Assembly (NCBI GenBank): GCA_037893245.1 | Contig: JBAIAA010000414.1 | Span: 1,836,001-1,900,000 of the forward strand | DNA from: Crossaster papposus | Taxonomy: Eukaryota; Echinodermata; Asteroidea; Velatida; Solasteridae | Length of the DNA: 64,000 nt | Direction: 5' to 3' | Part shown: positions 31,920 to 42,132 of the stretch, in pieces | Layout: the number at the start of each line of letters is the position of its first letter | Numbering within the stretch: position 1 is the first letter of the stretch | Position numbers and translations under genes: made by a program | Notes under the pieces: model-generated | Database searches by the model: none | Seen by the model: the letters and a program-made list of their open reading frames with translations, nothing else | Told to the model about the DNA's origin: nothing

Positions 31920-33945
31920 GAGAGCGCACTCACTATACTGTGCGCGCTACACGGACGTGCAGCCCTGTAACTCGTCCGCCATTTTGTTTGTGGTCAACAC
32001 AATAGTAAAATACCAAGATGTATCATGCACTTCAACGGCGCGGCAGCTATAATTCAGTACACTTTATTGGCCGTTTAATGTCGGTCTCAAGTGACATTGC
32101 TTGTTGTACTTAGACAGACGGTTTCATCGGTAAATCGTATCCCTATTTTCTCCCGAATCAATGGCGGATTCTGGATCTTATGGCTGATAAGATCATGAAG
32201 TGGCAGACGCAGAGAGCAAAGGCGTGAAGCAGTGCAGTGAACTGCAGTTGTATTACACGATAACATGACAAGCCGGATTTGCATGTTGCTTGGTTTAACC
32301 ACCATGGTTTTACTCACAATCGAAGTTGTTTTTAATAAAATATAAACAGGTGACATCGTCGGGGTGATCGTGAGGTTAGCGACCTCAACTACTGGCACGT
32401 ACCTTAACTCAGAAAGTATCTACTTGCGAAAAGGGACGTTTCTGGTCTTGTTGACGTTGCTCGATTTGTGCAACCAAAGCACGCACAAGTCTTAGGCAAA
32501 ATCTCACCCCAGGATCTCTTTGCTGCGCGGAGTAGTCTTGGTTCCAAGATCTTCGTGTTTGTTTATTCCGCGATCACTGACACAAACCACCGATGTTATA
32601 GAGGGCGCTATCTCCAGATGAACTGCTATCACCCATGAACTGGACTCACTCGAAGGTCTTGGATAAGTTGGCTCATTGGGGGCGCGGTCAGACTATTGTG
32701 GAGTATTCATATCACGTGATACTGATGGACGGTTGAGCAAATACGTGCTGATCTGATCGAGGGTTATTGTGCTTACGCAAAACTTGGTGTTTAAATTTGT
32801 GATGAGTGAAACCACCTTGCTCTGTGGTGAAAACCTCCTAAACAAATGAAAATTTCCCCTTTGATTTCAGGGAAACGTAGTTTTTGCAGGTAATTAACTG
32901 TTTACAAAAATGACGCACGACCTCACTAGATGAGGCTATGTTTGAAACACTGGAATAAAAAACCGTCCCCGCGCCGTTACTAACTCGATCGTGAAGCGAT
33001 GCTGCAGCGGGACTAGACTAGACCGGCCGCACCAGTTGGCTGTAGCTTGCACTGCCCCGGAAGATCGGCCACACAATGCCATTAAAAGTCTGCACATTTC
33101 GCGCAATGCATACACGTGCATACAGTCAACATCACATAGAGTCTTGTGTATACATGTAGTCTAGTCACATCCTTTGTATTTGTGTTTCCATAATGAATAA
33201 TTCATGATGAGGCTCAAACTCGGTCGCTGATTGGATCCCTCGGAAAAGCGAGGGAGAATCGTCTAAAACTAAGGTTAAAGTGAATAATTGCTTGCTAACT
33301 AACGCAAGACCCTTGTGAGAATCCAAAATTATGTACGTTTGTCAAACGCCGGCTCCAGTGCGAACGTGGATCTAGCTGCATTTTATAAACTACGCATGCG
33401 TGAGACCAGGACGCACACGAAGCCGGGATTTGAAGAAGAGTCACGACGTTAACGAATATGCGCGCGCCCGGCCGGGCGCCAAAAGAACATAAGGGTCTTG
33501 GGCAAGACTACGCGCGGAGATGCGTAGGCTATGTCAACTACGTACTTTTTGCCCATTTGCAAAATGGCGTCCATGCATCCTTGTCGGAACGGGGTCACGG
33601 TGGTTATTGTGCTTGCGGAATGTTGTGATTTCTTGGAAATTATTTTCAATTTTGTAGGGGGTGGGGTGGGAAACTAAGGGGGGAGTCCGTCGGTCCTATA
33701 TCTTGCTGGGTATAGTATATTACATTATTAAAGGGGTGTTTCTTGGCGCGTGACCGCCGTTGAAGATGTATGTGAGTCATATATCATTTTATGAGAGTTC
33801 ATCATTGAGATGTATTGACGTTGATGCCCTTCCTGGGGACGAGGTTGCAGGCGAGAGGGCAGCCATCCATACGCGTTTAAGCCCCAATTGCCTCACAGCT
33901 ACAAATCACATCGATAGAATCACATTTTAGCACACTCAACACTAA
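31920..33945. other. GC- and CpG-richer stretch, no recognised gene
   Basis: Higher CpG than neighbours at 31920-32060 and 32930-33600. It includes the 16-bp perfect palindrome GCGCCCGGCCGGGCGC (33464-33479). A short plus-strand coding-like fragment (about 33812-33876, CIDVDALPGDEV ... AAIHTR) is related to a minus fragment at 48755-48808. The stretch may contain a promoter or first exon, but none is proven. Confidence 0.4.
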
Positions 33946-33956
33946 TTCAAATCAAT

Positions 33957-34135
33957 GAAGAAAACAAATCTATCACGGATTGGTTCTCGTCACTCAGTTT
34001 AATCAACGTCATCGGTCATTGGAACTACTTTTTGTATTGCAATATACAAGCAAAAGTACAATGTGCATATTTGTTATCCAGCCAGAAATGTAGCTCTTCC
34101 TATATCTAAATGACACGCTCTAAATAATGTGTGAA
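33957..34135 (+). repeat. Segment shared with 62199-62420
   Basis: GGATTGGTTCT, CTCAGTTTA, CAACGTCAT, GCAATATACAAGCAAAA and GCTC(T/C)AAATAATG occur in order in both. This marks the proximal edge of unit B and suggests that another unit starts near 62.2 kb. Confidence 0.65.
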
Positions 34136-34659
34136 TACCATTGATACTTGCTTTTCCCAAACAACATCCTAATGGGGTGTACTCTTACGCTATGAGATTT
34201 CGGACTTTACATTTCTTAAATAAAAACACCTCAAGAGCCACAAATTATAAGAACAAAATATAATTGTATTATATACCTATACGCACGTATTATTTGAGGT
34301 ATTATTTATGGCGCTCAACAATCCATTCATTGGGATGTGGTTTGGTAAATAATCATTCTTCCCCTGCCAACTTAGAAAGAAAACAACATGTGCCATGATT
34401 TGTTGCGACAATAAAATCAATGAATAACGGGTGACAGTTTCAACTCTTTGCTAAAACGAAAAATTCATACCCAAAGACTGTTTTTCGTGTTCTTGCTGTA
34501 AATTCGGCAATTGTAAATAATGATATTTACAATGTTTTTATTTTTTTATTTAATATGTTAATTCAAAATTGTCTTGATTCTCTAAATGTTTGTAATATTG
34601 TTCAGGCAATAGTAACAAACGTTTTATTGTCAAAACACTCATCCACAATTTGACTGGCA

Positions 34660-34870
34660 TCTTGTCTGCACAGTTTGCACACTCAACAATAATTATGTCT
34701 AACCACACTGCAGACAAAAGTACAATTTGCAATTAATTCAAAAATCTCTAACTGACACAGTCTTACAAAGATATAAATTTTACACAATAATATACAAAGA
34801 CAATAAAGTCATTGATAAAACATCCTTCACACTGGTGTGGGCTACAGTGCAAAATACACTTAGCTGAATT
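34660..34870 (+). repeat. Direct repeat within unit B, copy 1
   Basis: Matches 35700-35920 (GTCTGCACA, AGACAAAAGTACAATT, AACATCCTTCACACTGGTGT). Unit A has only one copy (8795-9010). Confidence 0.75.
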
Positions 34871-35374
34871 AGATATCATAATTCGTACAACAGTTATTTC
34901 TCATCAAACAATATGAATGACAAGTTTTCAGTTGGAAAAATACAAAATACAACTGTATACAATGAAATGAGCCAATACGGTGCAGATAAATCTCTTTCAT
35001 GAAGAGCAAAAAACACTTATACAGGGTCAACTTGAGCTGACAATAGCAGTACATAGACAAATACAAAGCATTATGCTTGGCATAGACAAACGCCCTGAAT
35101 GTGAGGTATTTGTACTGTGATTCTGTTACCACTACTGTGTAGTCAATTACAATCCCTGAATACAAGGAACAGTTCCCTACTTTTTCCTTGGCATCGCCAT
35201 CTGGCAAACCAAGTTAAAAAGACTTTAAAGTACTCAAGCTATAAACTACATGGAGACTATCATTCAAAACACTCACAGGAGGAGAAACAAGAACTCCTCG
35301 ACATTACAAAGATAGCAGCTTCAATTAAAACTGGCTCAATAACAAGTAGCTCAGCCTCTTCAAAAATCTACCAC

Positions 35375-35617
35375 TTAAACTGTATGACAACACGTAATAA
35401 GGTCAGGTGACTGCAATTCAGTATCTTTACTAGGCTTTTCAAAGAATTTCAAAAATGCAGTGATTCTATCATTCAATGCAGCTTCAATGCTATTTACCAC
35501 ATTTCTACCAACAAGACATGCATCTTCATCATATTCACGTAAATTATATTTGAATGTACAAACTATGGTCCCAGATAAAGCACTATGTGACTTAGAAATA
35601 AAGTCTGGCACAGACAT
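35375..35617 (-). pseudogene. Coding-like remnant, unit B copy
   Basis: Minus frame MSVPDFISKSHSALSGTIVC, then LREYDEDACLVGRNVVNSIE and TAFLKFFEKPSKD. It is the counterpart of 8407-8709, with an extra DFISKSH segment after MSVP that copy A lacks. Substitutions between copies are largely conservative, hinting at past selection. Family unknown. Confidence 0.35.
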
Positions 35618-35699
35618 GGCTGGGATACACGTCTGGCAAGGTACACAACATATGACTTGTTAAAATACAGTATCAGACCTAAATCACTGACTTAAAATC

Positions 35700-35920
35700 C
35701 ATCTAGTCTGCACACAGTCAACAATAGTTATGTCTAGCCACACTTTAGACAAAAGTACAATTGCAATTACAAAATCTCTAACTAACACAGTCTTACAAAG
35801 ATTAAAATGTCACACAATAATATGCTAAGACAATGAAGTCATAAATAAAACATCCTTCACACTGGTGTGAGCTACAGTGCAAAATACAGTTAGCTGAAAA
35901 CCTAGAGTTACATTAAAGGT
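35700..35920 (+). repeat. Direct repeat within unit B, copy 2
   Basis: Partner of 34660-34870. It ends at the target site of the 35917-36296 MITE. Confidence 0.75.
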
Positions 35921-36296
35921 AGGATACACCATTTGCAGACATCTAAAATATTTACTACTGAATTATTAAGAAATATCTTACTCATTTGAAGGTAAATGTT
36001 GATTCTAGGCATCCAGCAAAATAATTGCGCTAGATATCCTGTAATTGTTTCGAAAAATATAATGTTATTATGAAAAATTCGCGATCGACGGACGGCGATC
36101 GCGAAAAAACAAAGATAACATAAAAATGACTGCTAGACGCCGGTTGAAAAAACACACTGTTTTTCGTGTTTTTCTCGGCATCAATGATTGTAAAACTTTG
36201 GACAGCTTGGTTAAACGATATTTACTATAAAATACAACCCCCCCAAATTTACTTATTCATGATAATTCAAGCAATTACCAATGGTGTATACTACCT
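35917..36296. mobile_element. TTAA-type MITE, AGGTAGGATACACC family, complete copy
   Basis: Left end AGGTAGGATACACCATTTG and right end (inward) AGGTAGTATACACCATTGG. TTAA precedes it; AAAA follows, a probable mutated duplicate. Unit A has the empty site (GTTACATTAACGTGTGTG at about 9013-9031). Interior includes a GCGATCGACGGACGGCGATCGC near-palindrome. Related copies: 63639-64000 and end-only copies at 60198-60680. Confidence 0.8.
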
Positions 36297-37019
36297 AAAA
36301 CGTGGGTGTAACAATAATATTTGGCTCAAAAACACTCAATCCAACTCAAGCACAGGCCTAAAACAACTGACTCTATAATATAATTTGATAACAATTTGAT
36401 AATAACCTTCAACAGATTCATATGAAGCACAACTGTCTAAAATCTTAACACTGATCTACAAGCTTAGATACAAAAAAGTCAAATATCATTAAACACAATT
36501 ATATGAATAGGATTATACGACAATTACGCAGCACACAATGTAACCGAATTTGTCGATGAAGTCCTCTCAATGCTGGGTATAAACACGAATCATATCAACA
36601 TTTCGCGACAATAAATACACGGAAGCGAACGCGTACATGTAGTTATCAGGTAGGAGAAAATCTAAAGTTCGGCACAAAACATACCCGGATAAAAGTACGT
36701 CGTCAAAGCAATGTTAAATGTTCCATCCTGTCGACGACGCTCTTTTGTAGCAGACCACACCTATGTCAATTAAGGGAGGAGGAGGAGGAACGGTCCTTCA
36801 AATACAGCGGACGAGCATTTAACAAAATATGCAATAAAACTAAGACTATTATATAATGACGACGATCTCCTGAATTTAATTTTACAACACGACACTTAAC
36901 ATATTGAATCCACAGTATTATTAAGGCGTAGTACAATCAAATGTGCCACAGCAATACAACATGAAGGTTAAATGTCAACACATGGCTAGCTGCACTTTAC
37001 ATGTACGTACGCTATAAAA

Positions 37020-37545
37020 TATAGGTTTTCCCGGTCAATGTCGGCAAATGAGCAGCCAATTTAATGTTCGTGCGTTCGAAATAAAGCGATTTTGCCTTTC
37101 CAGTTTTTGCCGTGTTTCAAATTCAAATCAGGGCATTCATTTCAGTTTTGAGACATTCAAATTTCTTCAGCAATTTATTTAATTTAGCATATAGTCGTTC
37201 TTTTTGTGACGCACAATCATAAAGATGCAATCGTAAATTTCGTAAAAAGGCAATCAATTTGTGCTATTAGTTGCACAAATGACGGAAATGCCTGCCCAAT
37301 AATGAATTTAAATGACCGAACACACCCGTTGAAAACGCATTGAAAACGCTTCTGTGAATTTAATTGTTTTGTTGAATTGTTAAAATTAATGGTTATTTGT
37401 TAGATCGAATGACACAACAGTACATTTGCCTAGTTATAAAACGAAATTGAACGACCATTTTCAGCAGTATTCGATTTCGCGCAAAATAGTATGACGCAGT
37501 GGTTTAACTGGCTGCTCGTTTGCCGAAATTGACCGGAAAACCTAC
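37020..37545. mobile_element. TIR element, TATAGGTTTTC family (unit B)
   Basis: Orthologous in position to 9941-10454, with the same ~45-bp inverted ends. Non-coding. Confidence 0.8.
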
Positions 37546-39017
37546 AGTACAATCTGACAATTATAATAATGAAACAAATTACAACGTTAATCACTATTAA
37601 ATTACAAGGTTACCCTCCCACGTGGTTTACATTATTAGGAGCATGGCCGGAGTCATACTCCCTAGAAAAAATGAGAGATTTTCAGACTCAGTTTATGTTG
37701 ATCTGCTCTGCTCAAAGCCTGCAGGAGAAAACTTGCTACAAGTTGTCTTTGCGCGGAAAGACTGTTTTCGTTGCGTGATCACCTTTTTGGCCAAGTCTCT
37801 ATTTCTCATGCTTTTTAGATTAGTTGAATATTTACATATACGTGTACAGTCGGCTCTCGTTTGTACAGACTCAGCCGGATCTGGACAAAATAAATGCACA
37901 GTCTGTTTTGTTAATGTTCATGTGTATTTCGCTGGAGCAGGTCACAAATGCTAAAAACAACACAAATTAATTCATTCAAGGGCATCATATTCTTTGAAAT
38001 GTTTCTGAAATTATTCCTACGATGGAATTGGCGTCGGGGTGATGTCAATTCAATATTTGTGTATATTGTAAACATACGTCGGAAGGCCACGTCTACAATG
38101 TTGCATTTCTTTCATATGATAATATTTTAAACAAAAGAAATTGTGCGGTAAAAACATCACAGCTGAATTAATGGATTAATTTTAAGTGTTGCACGTGTCC
38201 AATGATCTAACGTTCTGCACGGCTTGCAAGTCCAAAACGAGTCACGTTCATTTAGTATCGTACGCATTTTGACAATACTTTGACAACAGCTAGAAAAAAC
38301 ACACTTTCCTTTGAAGTTTTAAAAAAAAAGGTTCATATTCGAATTTACCCACTCTCAAATTTAATTTCGTTCGAAGAAAAATTTTACACGCTTTTACCTA
38401 ACCAATTAGGTAAATTATCATTCAATTTAAACGTTTTTCGTCAGCCCTTCTAAACACCAGGTAGAGAATATTCGTCATTACAGACCAGATTCGTCTATAG
38501 CAACAGCTTAGACCAATTTGATCTGTAATTACGAATATTCTCAATGCAATGTTTAAACAGAGTGACCACACTTTGACATTGAATGATAAATGACTATAAA
38601 ATTGGTTCGGAATAAGCTTTGTCTGGACGGAATTGAACGTGAGAGTTCGTAAATTTGAATACCAAAATGTTTGTATTAGCATAAAACATGGTTTTTTTTT
38701 GCAAATTTTAAACCTGTCTTTCACATTGAAACACCTTTATCAAAACTGTCTTGTTATTCTTTTTAAACGCGTTCAAACACGAACAAGGTATTGATCGAAA
38801 ATATCTAGCGATTTATCATTCATTCTTTTTATTAAACGCGCAATGTTTAGCTTCTGAAAAATGTTTGCGTTTGCTGAACACAGTGTTGACGGTACTGTCG
38901 GACACAATGTTCATTATACAAAGCAACGGTTTAAAGGTGTAAGATGGTAATATTGATTCTACAATGAATTACAAGTGCCCACTATTATTATAATTAAAAC
39001 AAATAATTATTCGAAAT
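37546..39017. other. Unit B body, non-coding
   Basis: Shares 37600-37745 with unit A, 37775-38125 with unit A' and 38440-38940 with unit C (49565-50060; CCAGATTCGTCTATAGCAAC in both). No gene recognised. 38485-38545 contains a small inverted repeat (GAATATTCGT ... ACGAATATTC). Confidence 0.55.
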
Positions 39018-39875
39018 AAATATAGGTTTTCCCGGCTAAATTCATCACAAATTAATTCATTTTCATTAACACGCATTCAAATTCACGCATTTCCCCCTAA
39101 TTCAATCAAACTAGGGTTTCTTTTTAGTTACTATTCAATTTCGTGTTTTGTTATTTTTATTCAGGTTCGTTTTGGTCGTTCTATTTTATTCATAGGCAAT
39201 AAAGACTACAGTTTCACCATTCTTCAGTTGAATTTCTACTATAGGTAATTTCCCGGCTAAAGCCTGTATTTAGAAGAGTGTTAGGTAAAGTTTGAAAAGT
39301 TATGGTGTTAAGTTTGAAATAAAAAATAAATCTTTCGATATTGTCTTGTGATCGTTTGCAATGGTCTTTATGTTTTATTTTTTATTTCTGCTAATGTTCG
39401 GACCATGTCAAATTAAAAAATAACAAATGTTGTTAAGAAACACAAGCCTAAAATTATCAGGGGGTCGTTATAAAATTAACTAAAACAAAACGTTGTTCTT
39501 TTCATGTATATTTTGTCCATAGTTCCTTTTCTAATCGCGTTTTTGTTTGTTCAAAAATGCTTTACTTAAAGGTATAACGCAGAATTAGTGTAATTCTTTA
39601 TTCTCTTAATTCAGAATTTGCCTTTATAAAGGTAAATACGAATTTGAATGTGAACATTAACAAAAATGTTTGCCAATTGATAAAATTGATTGGTTGACGA
39701 CCTCGTGAAGTTGAATGATCTTATTTGGCCAGTGAATGCTAACTGCTGAAATAGAATTACTCCTTTTGACTGTTGAATGCTGATGCAACAAAGCTTTCAC
39801 CTTAACACGAATTGAATGAGCATGGTGTTAATTTGAATGATTTTGTGTTTAAAGTTGGCCTGGAAAACCTATATA
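39018..39875. mobile_element. TIR element abutting FReD-B stop codon
   Basis: Left end TATAGGTTTTCCCGGCTAAA; right end read inward ATATAGGTTTTCCAGGCCAA. The flanks inside each end are filled with ATTCAAATTCA/GAATTTGAATG words in opposite orientations. The right end stops 22 bp from the FReD-B stop codon, so any 3' UTR would come from this element. Confidence 0.65.
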
Positions 39876-39896
39876 ATATACAATAGGATACCGGGT

Positions 39897-40940
39897 TCAA
39901 GATCTAGTTTCACGCATTTTCATGCTACATGCTTTCATAGAATATGAACCCGATTTCCATGAATACCATTGTACGCCCTTGGGATCACCGGCATTCTCAT
40001 CTGGGTAATATCTACCATTCAAGTGAGATATTAAACAACTATTAAACCACCAGGCTCCTGCGCGTATTCGTGCGCAATTACGTGGTTCATCATCATTGTC
40101 ACGATCCTTTGTCGTAAAGGGAAACCCTCTGTGTTTCCAAAGAGAGTCACCGGCAGTGCTGTTGGCATCGTATTGGTCATAATTCAGATTGTACTCACCG
40201 GGGGATATTTGGAAATCTGAGTACTTTGCCCATGCCGTGTTGTTCTCCCAGTCCTCTAATTCAACTCGTAGCTCCCATGATCCACATGAATCACCAGGCG
40301 TCAGAGTCACCAAGTTGTCATTACCCAACCAGAACTCACCGGACAGATCTCCAAAGCCAGACTGGTAGTCGGCCCAGTTACGGTAGAAGTCCACGCTGCC
40401 ATCTTGTCGCCTCTGAAACACGATCCATCCCCCGCCGTCAGTTTCCATGTCACAGTAGACACGAAGACCGCCATTGCCAAATCGCTCTGGGTAGATTGTG
40501 TAGATACCGCTTGAACGAGAACCAGCATCTAAGAGCATCTTGCAACTTCTGTTGCGATTCAAGGAACTATCAGCCAGTGAGTAGAGAGGTGTGTCCTCAT
40601 CTGCATCAAAGTAAACGCTCCCTTGAGTTGCATTGAAGTAGTCGAGATGCTGCCGTCTTCTGGCAAGGTTCAACTCGCACATTTTACTGCAGTCATTAAA
40701 GTTAAAAGACTTGCAATGTTGATCCATGCTGCATTCACGTCCGCATGTGACACGAGATCGTACAATTTTGGTTGCGAACGCAAACCCTTTTAGGGCGCGA
40801 TTTTTGGCGGCATAAAACACATGTTTCTCTGCATACGAGGTTCCATATCCAGTGACGGACGAGGTAGCTCCCTGACATATGATGAATATTATGTGAAATA
40901 GTTGCAACCCAGTAAAAGTCAGTTTCGCCATTGCTTCCAT
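39897..40940 (-). CDS. Secreted PAN/apple + fibrinogen-related domain protein, copy B
   Basis: Intronless, 347 residues, same architecture as copy A: signal peptide 1-28, PAN/apple-like module ~40-112, fibrinogen C-terminal domain ~131-347 with YCDMETDGGGW and the calcium-site DRDND. About 20 differences from copy A lie in the first ~260 residues and about as many in the last ~85, including the pocket region (WKHRGFPF, EPRNCARIRAG, SCLISHLNGRYY). The sequon at N198 is lost (DLS). One extra Cys is present (GDSCGSW). The conserved 5' flank and TATA-like box lie upstream. Probably an extracellular lectin-like recognition protein; ligand unknown. Confidence 0.9.
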   Translation of the reverse strand: MEAMAKLTFTGLQLFHIIFIICQGATSSVTGYGTSYAEKHVFYAAKNRALKGFAFATKIVRSRVTCGRECSMDQHCKSFNFNDCSKMCELNLARRRQHLDYFNATQGSVYFDADEDTPLYSLADSSLNRNRSCKMLLDAGSRSSGIYTIYPERFGNGGLRVYCDMETDGGGWIVFQRRQDGSVDFYRNWADYQSGFGDLSGEFWLGNDNLVTLTPGDSCGSWELRVELEDWENNTAWAKYSDFQISPGEYNLNYDQYDANSTAGDSLWKHRGFPFTTKDRDNDDEPRNCARIRAGAWWFNSCLISHLNGRYYPDENAGDPKGVQWYSWKSGSYSMKACSMKMRETRS

Positions 40941-41131
40941 TACTTAAAGGATTCGTTAAAATCAGATGACTTAACGTCGATCACAGTTTGTCTTATTTGT
41001 TTTTGTATAATGTGCACCACATACAGTTGAAATCGGGAAAGAAAATCTAGCGATTTGTCGTGTCTGATTGACCTATCCACATTGGTTGTTCAACGACTAA
41101 AAGTCAAGCCGTACTGCTTTCGGCTGCTGTC

Positions 41132-41139
41132 CTCTATAC
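41132..41139 (-). promoter_or_regulatory. TATA-like box upstream of FReD-B
   Basis: GTATAGAG on the minus strand, ~195 bp from the ATG, same context (TTTGTATAGAGG) and spacing as copies A and C. Confidence 0.45.
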
Positions 41140-41736
41140 AAATGCTAGGATGCTCCTGTGATACAGAGGCCTGGCGATGGTGGGACTTGGTATAGTTTAC
41201 AGAAAGGAATGGGATGAGAAAGACGACGTGTATCTCGCATTCTCTCTGATTGGTTATCCAAGTGAGTACGTCATTCAGGTCAGTGACTAGTAATTGGTCA
41301 GTATTCCCGCAGTTACAAGCCGTAGCCTTTGATTGGCTGATGTTTTATTGTAAGCTGATTACCTCATCGGTCTGTGAGATTCTGGATAAACGTTAAAGAT
41401 GGACTACAACGGAATAATGATAACGGCTTTGTTGCCTTTTTTTGTTCGAGAAATGTATAATGATTACTAATATATCATTAGTATTCAATAAATCTTGTTC
41501 CTTCATGCAAAAAAAACCCAAAATTGATCGGCGTTCTACGACCCAGAAAAACTCAGTTTCAGCAAAAGCCCTTAACTCATGAATAATTCATACGTTGTGT
41601 GTGACGTATTACCCATGACGATTTACTCGGGTCGATCGTGTGCGTGCATTTTTACCGTACAATTCAATGCGGAATAACAGCGGACAAGCTAGGCTATATT
41701 TTGATACAACTATTTTCGACCGAAAAACAGCGAAAA

Positions 41737-42132
41737 ATGTCCGATAGCAGCGAGTATTGGGAAGACCACAGTATAGATGAGGAAGAGGCATTTCGTGGAG
41801 GTACTTCTGAGGACAGTGATGGCAGCTCTAGCGATGAGGGGAGCTCACCAGACGAGAGAGAAGGCGATGACTCTGCGGCCACGGCAGACCCGGCGGTTGC
41901 CGATGACTCGGCCGCCGACGTAGAAGCAGTAGGCCTGGTGGTAGTAGTACGAATTCTCTCGATGTTTGGCGCTTTCAATGTGGGGATCGATCCAGGCTTT
42001 AAACGAAACTTTGTTGTCAATCCCAGTGAATTTTTCAAAGCACTTGAAGGTTCAACACAGTCCTCTGAAAAATGTGCTGAACAAATCAAAGGCCTACTTC
42101 TTGCCGAGAAGGTCAGACATGTCAGAAGGTGA
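41737..42132 (+). CDS. Acidic ORF of TTAA element 2
   Basis: From ATG 41737 the frame encodes 131 residues beginning MSDSSEYWEDHSIDEEEAF, then Ser/Asp/Glu- and Ala/Asp-rich sequence. The N-terminus matches element 1 (Trp-Glu-Asp-x-Ser core). The second half (from ~41960) is antisense to the THAP half-domain and probably not genuine, so a real exon would end before it. No catalytic domain. Confidence 0.4.
   Translation: MSDSSEYWEDHSIDEEEAFRGGTSEDSDGSSSDEGSSPDEREGDDSAATADPAVADDSAADVEAVGLVVVVRILSMFGAFNVGIDPGFKRNFVVNPSEFFKALEGSTQSSEKCAEQIKGLLLAEKVRHVRR
41960..42120 (-). pseudogene. THAP domain C-terminal half, element 2
   Basis: Minus frame RSRPLICSAHFSEDCVEPS followed by GLTTKFRLKPGSIPTL: the Cys-Ser-x-His-Phe zinc ligands, a helix, and the AVPT-like box that ends THAP domains, all well preserved. 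The Cys-x-Cys N-terminal half is not encoded upstream in frame (the frame to 42260 has no THAP start), so an exon is missing or spliced from elsewhere. Downstream is a Ser/Thr/Ala-rich linker antisense to the acidic ORF. Confidence 0.6.

Noticed and set aside
32087..32398. 103-codon minus frame in GC-richer DNA
   Set aside because: No recognisable domain, no paralogue in the window, and no start or splice support.
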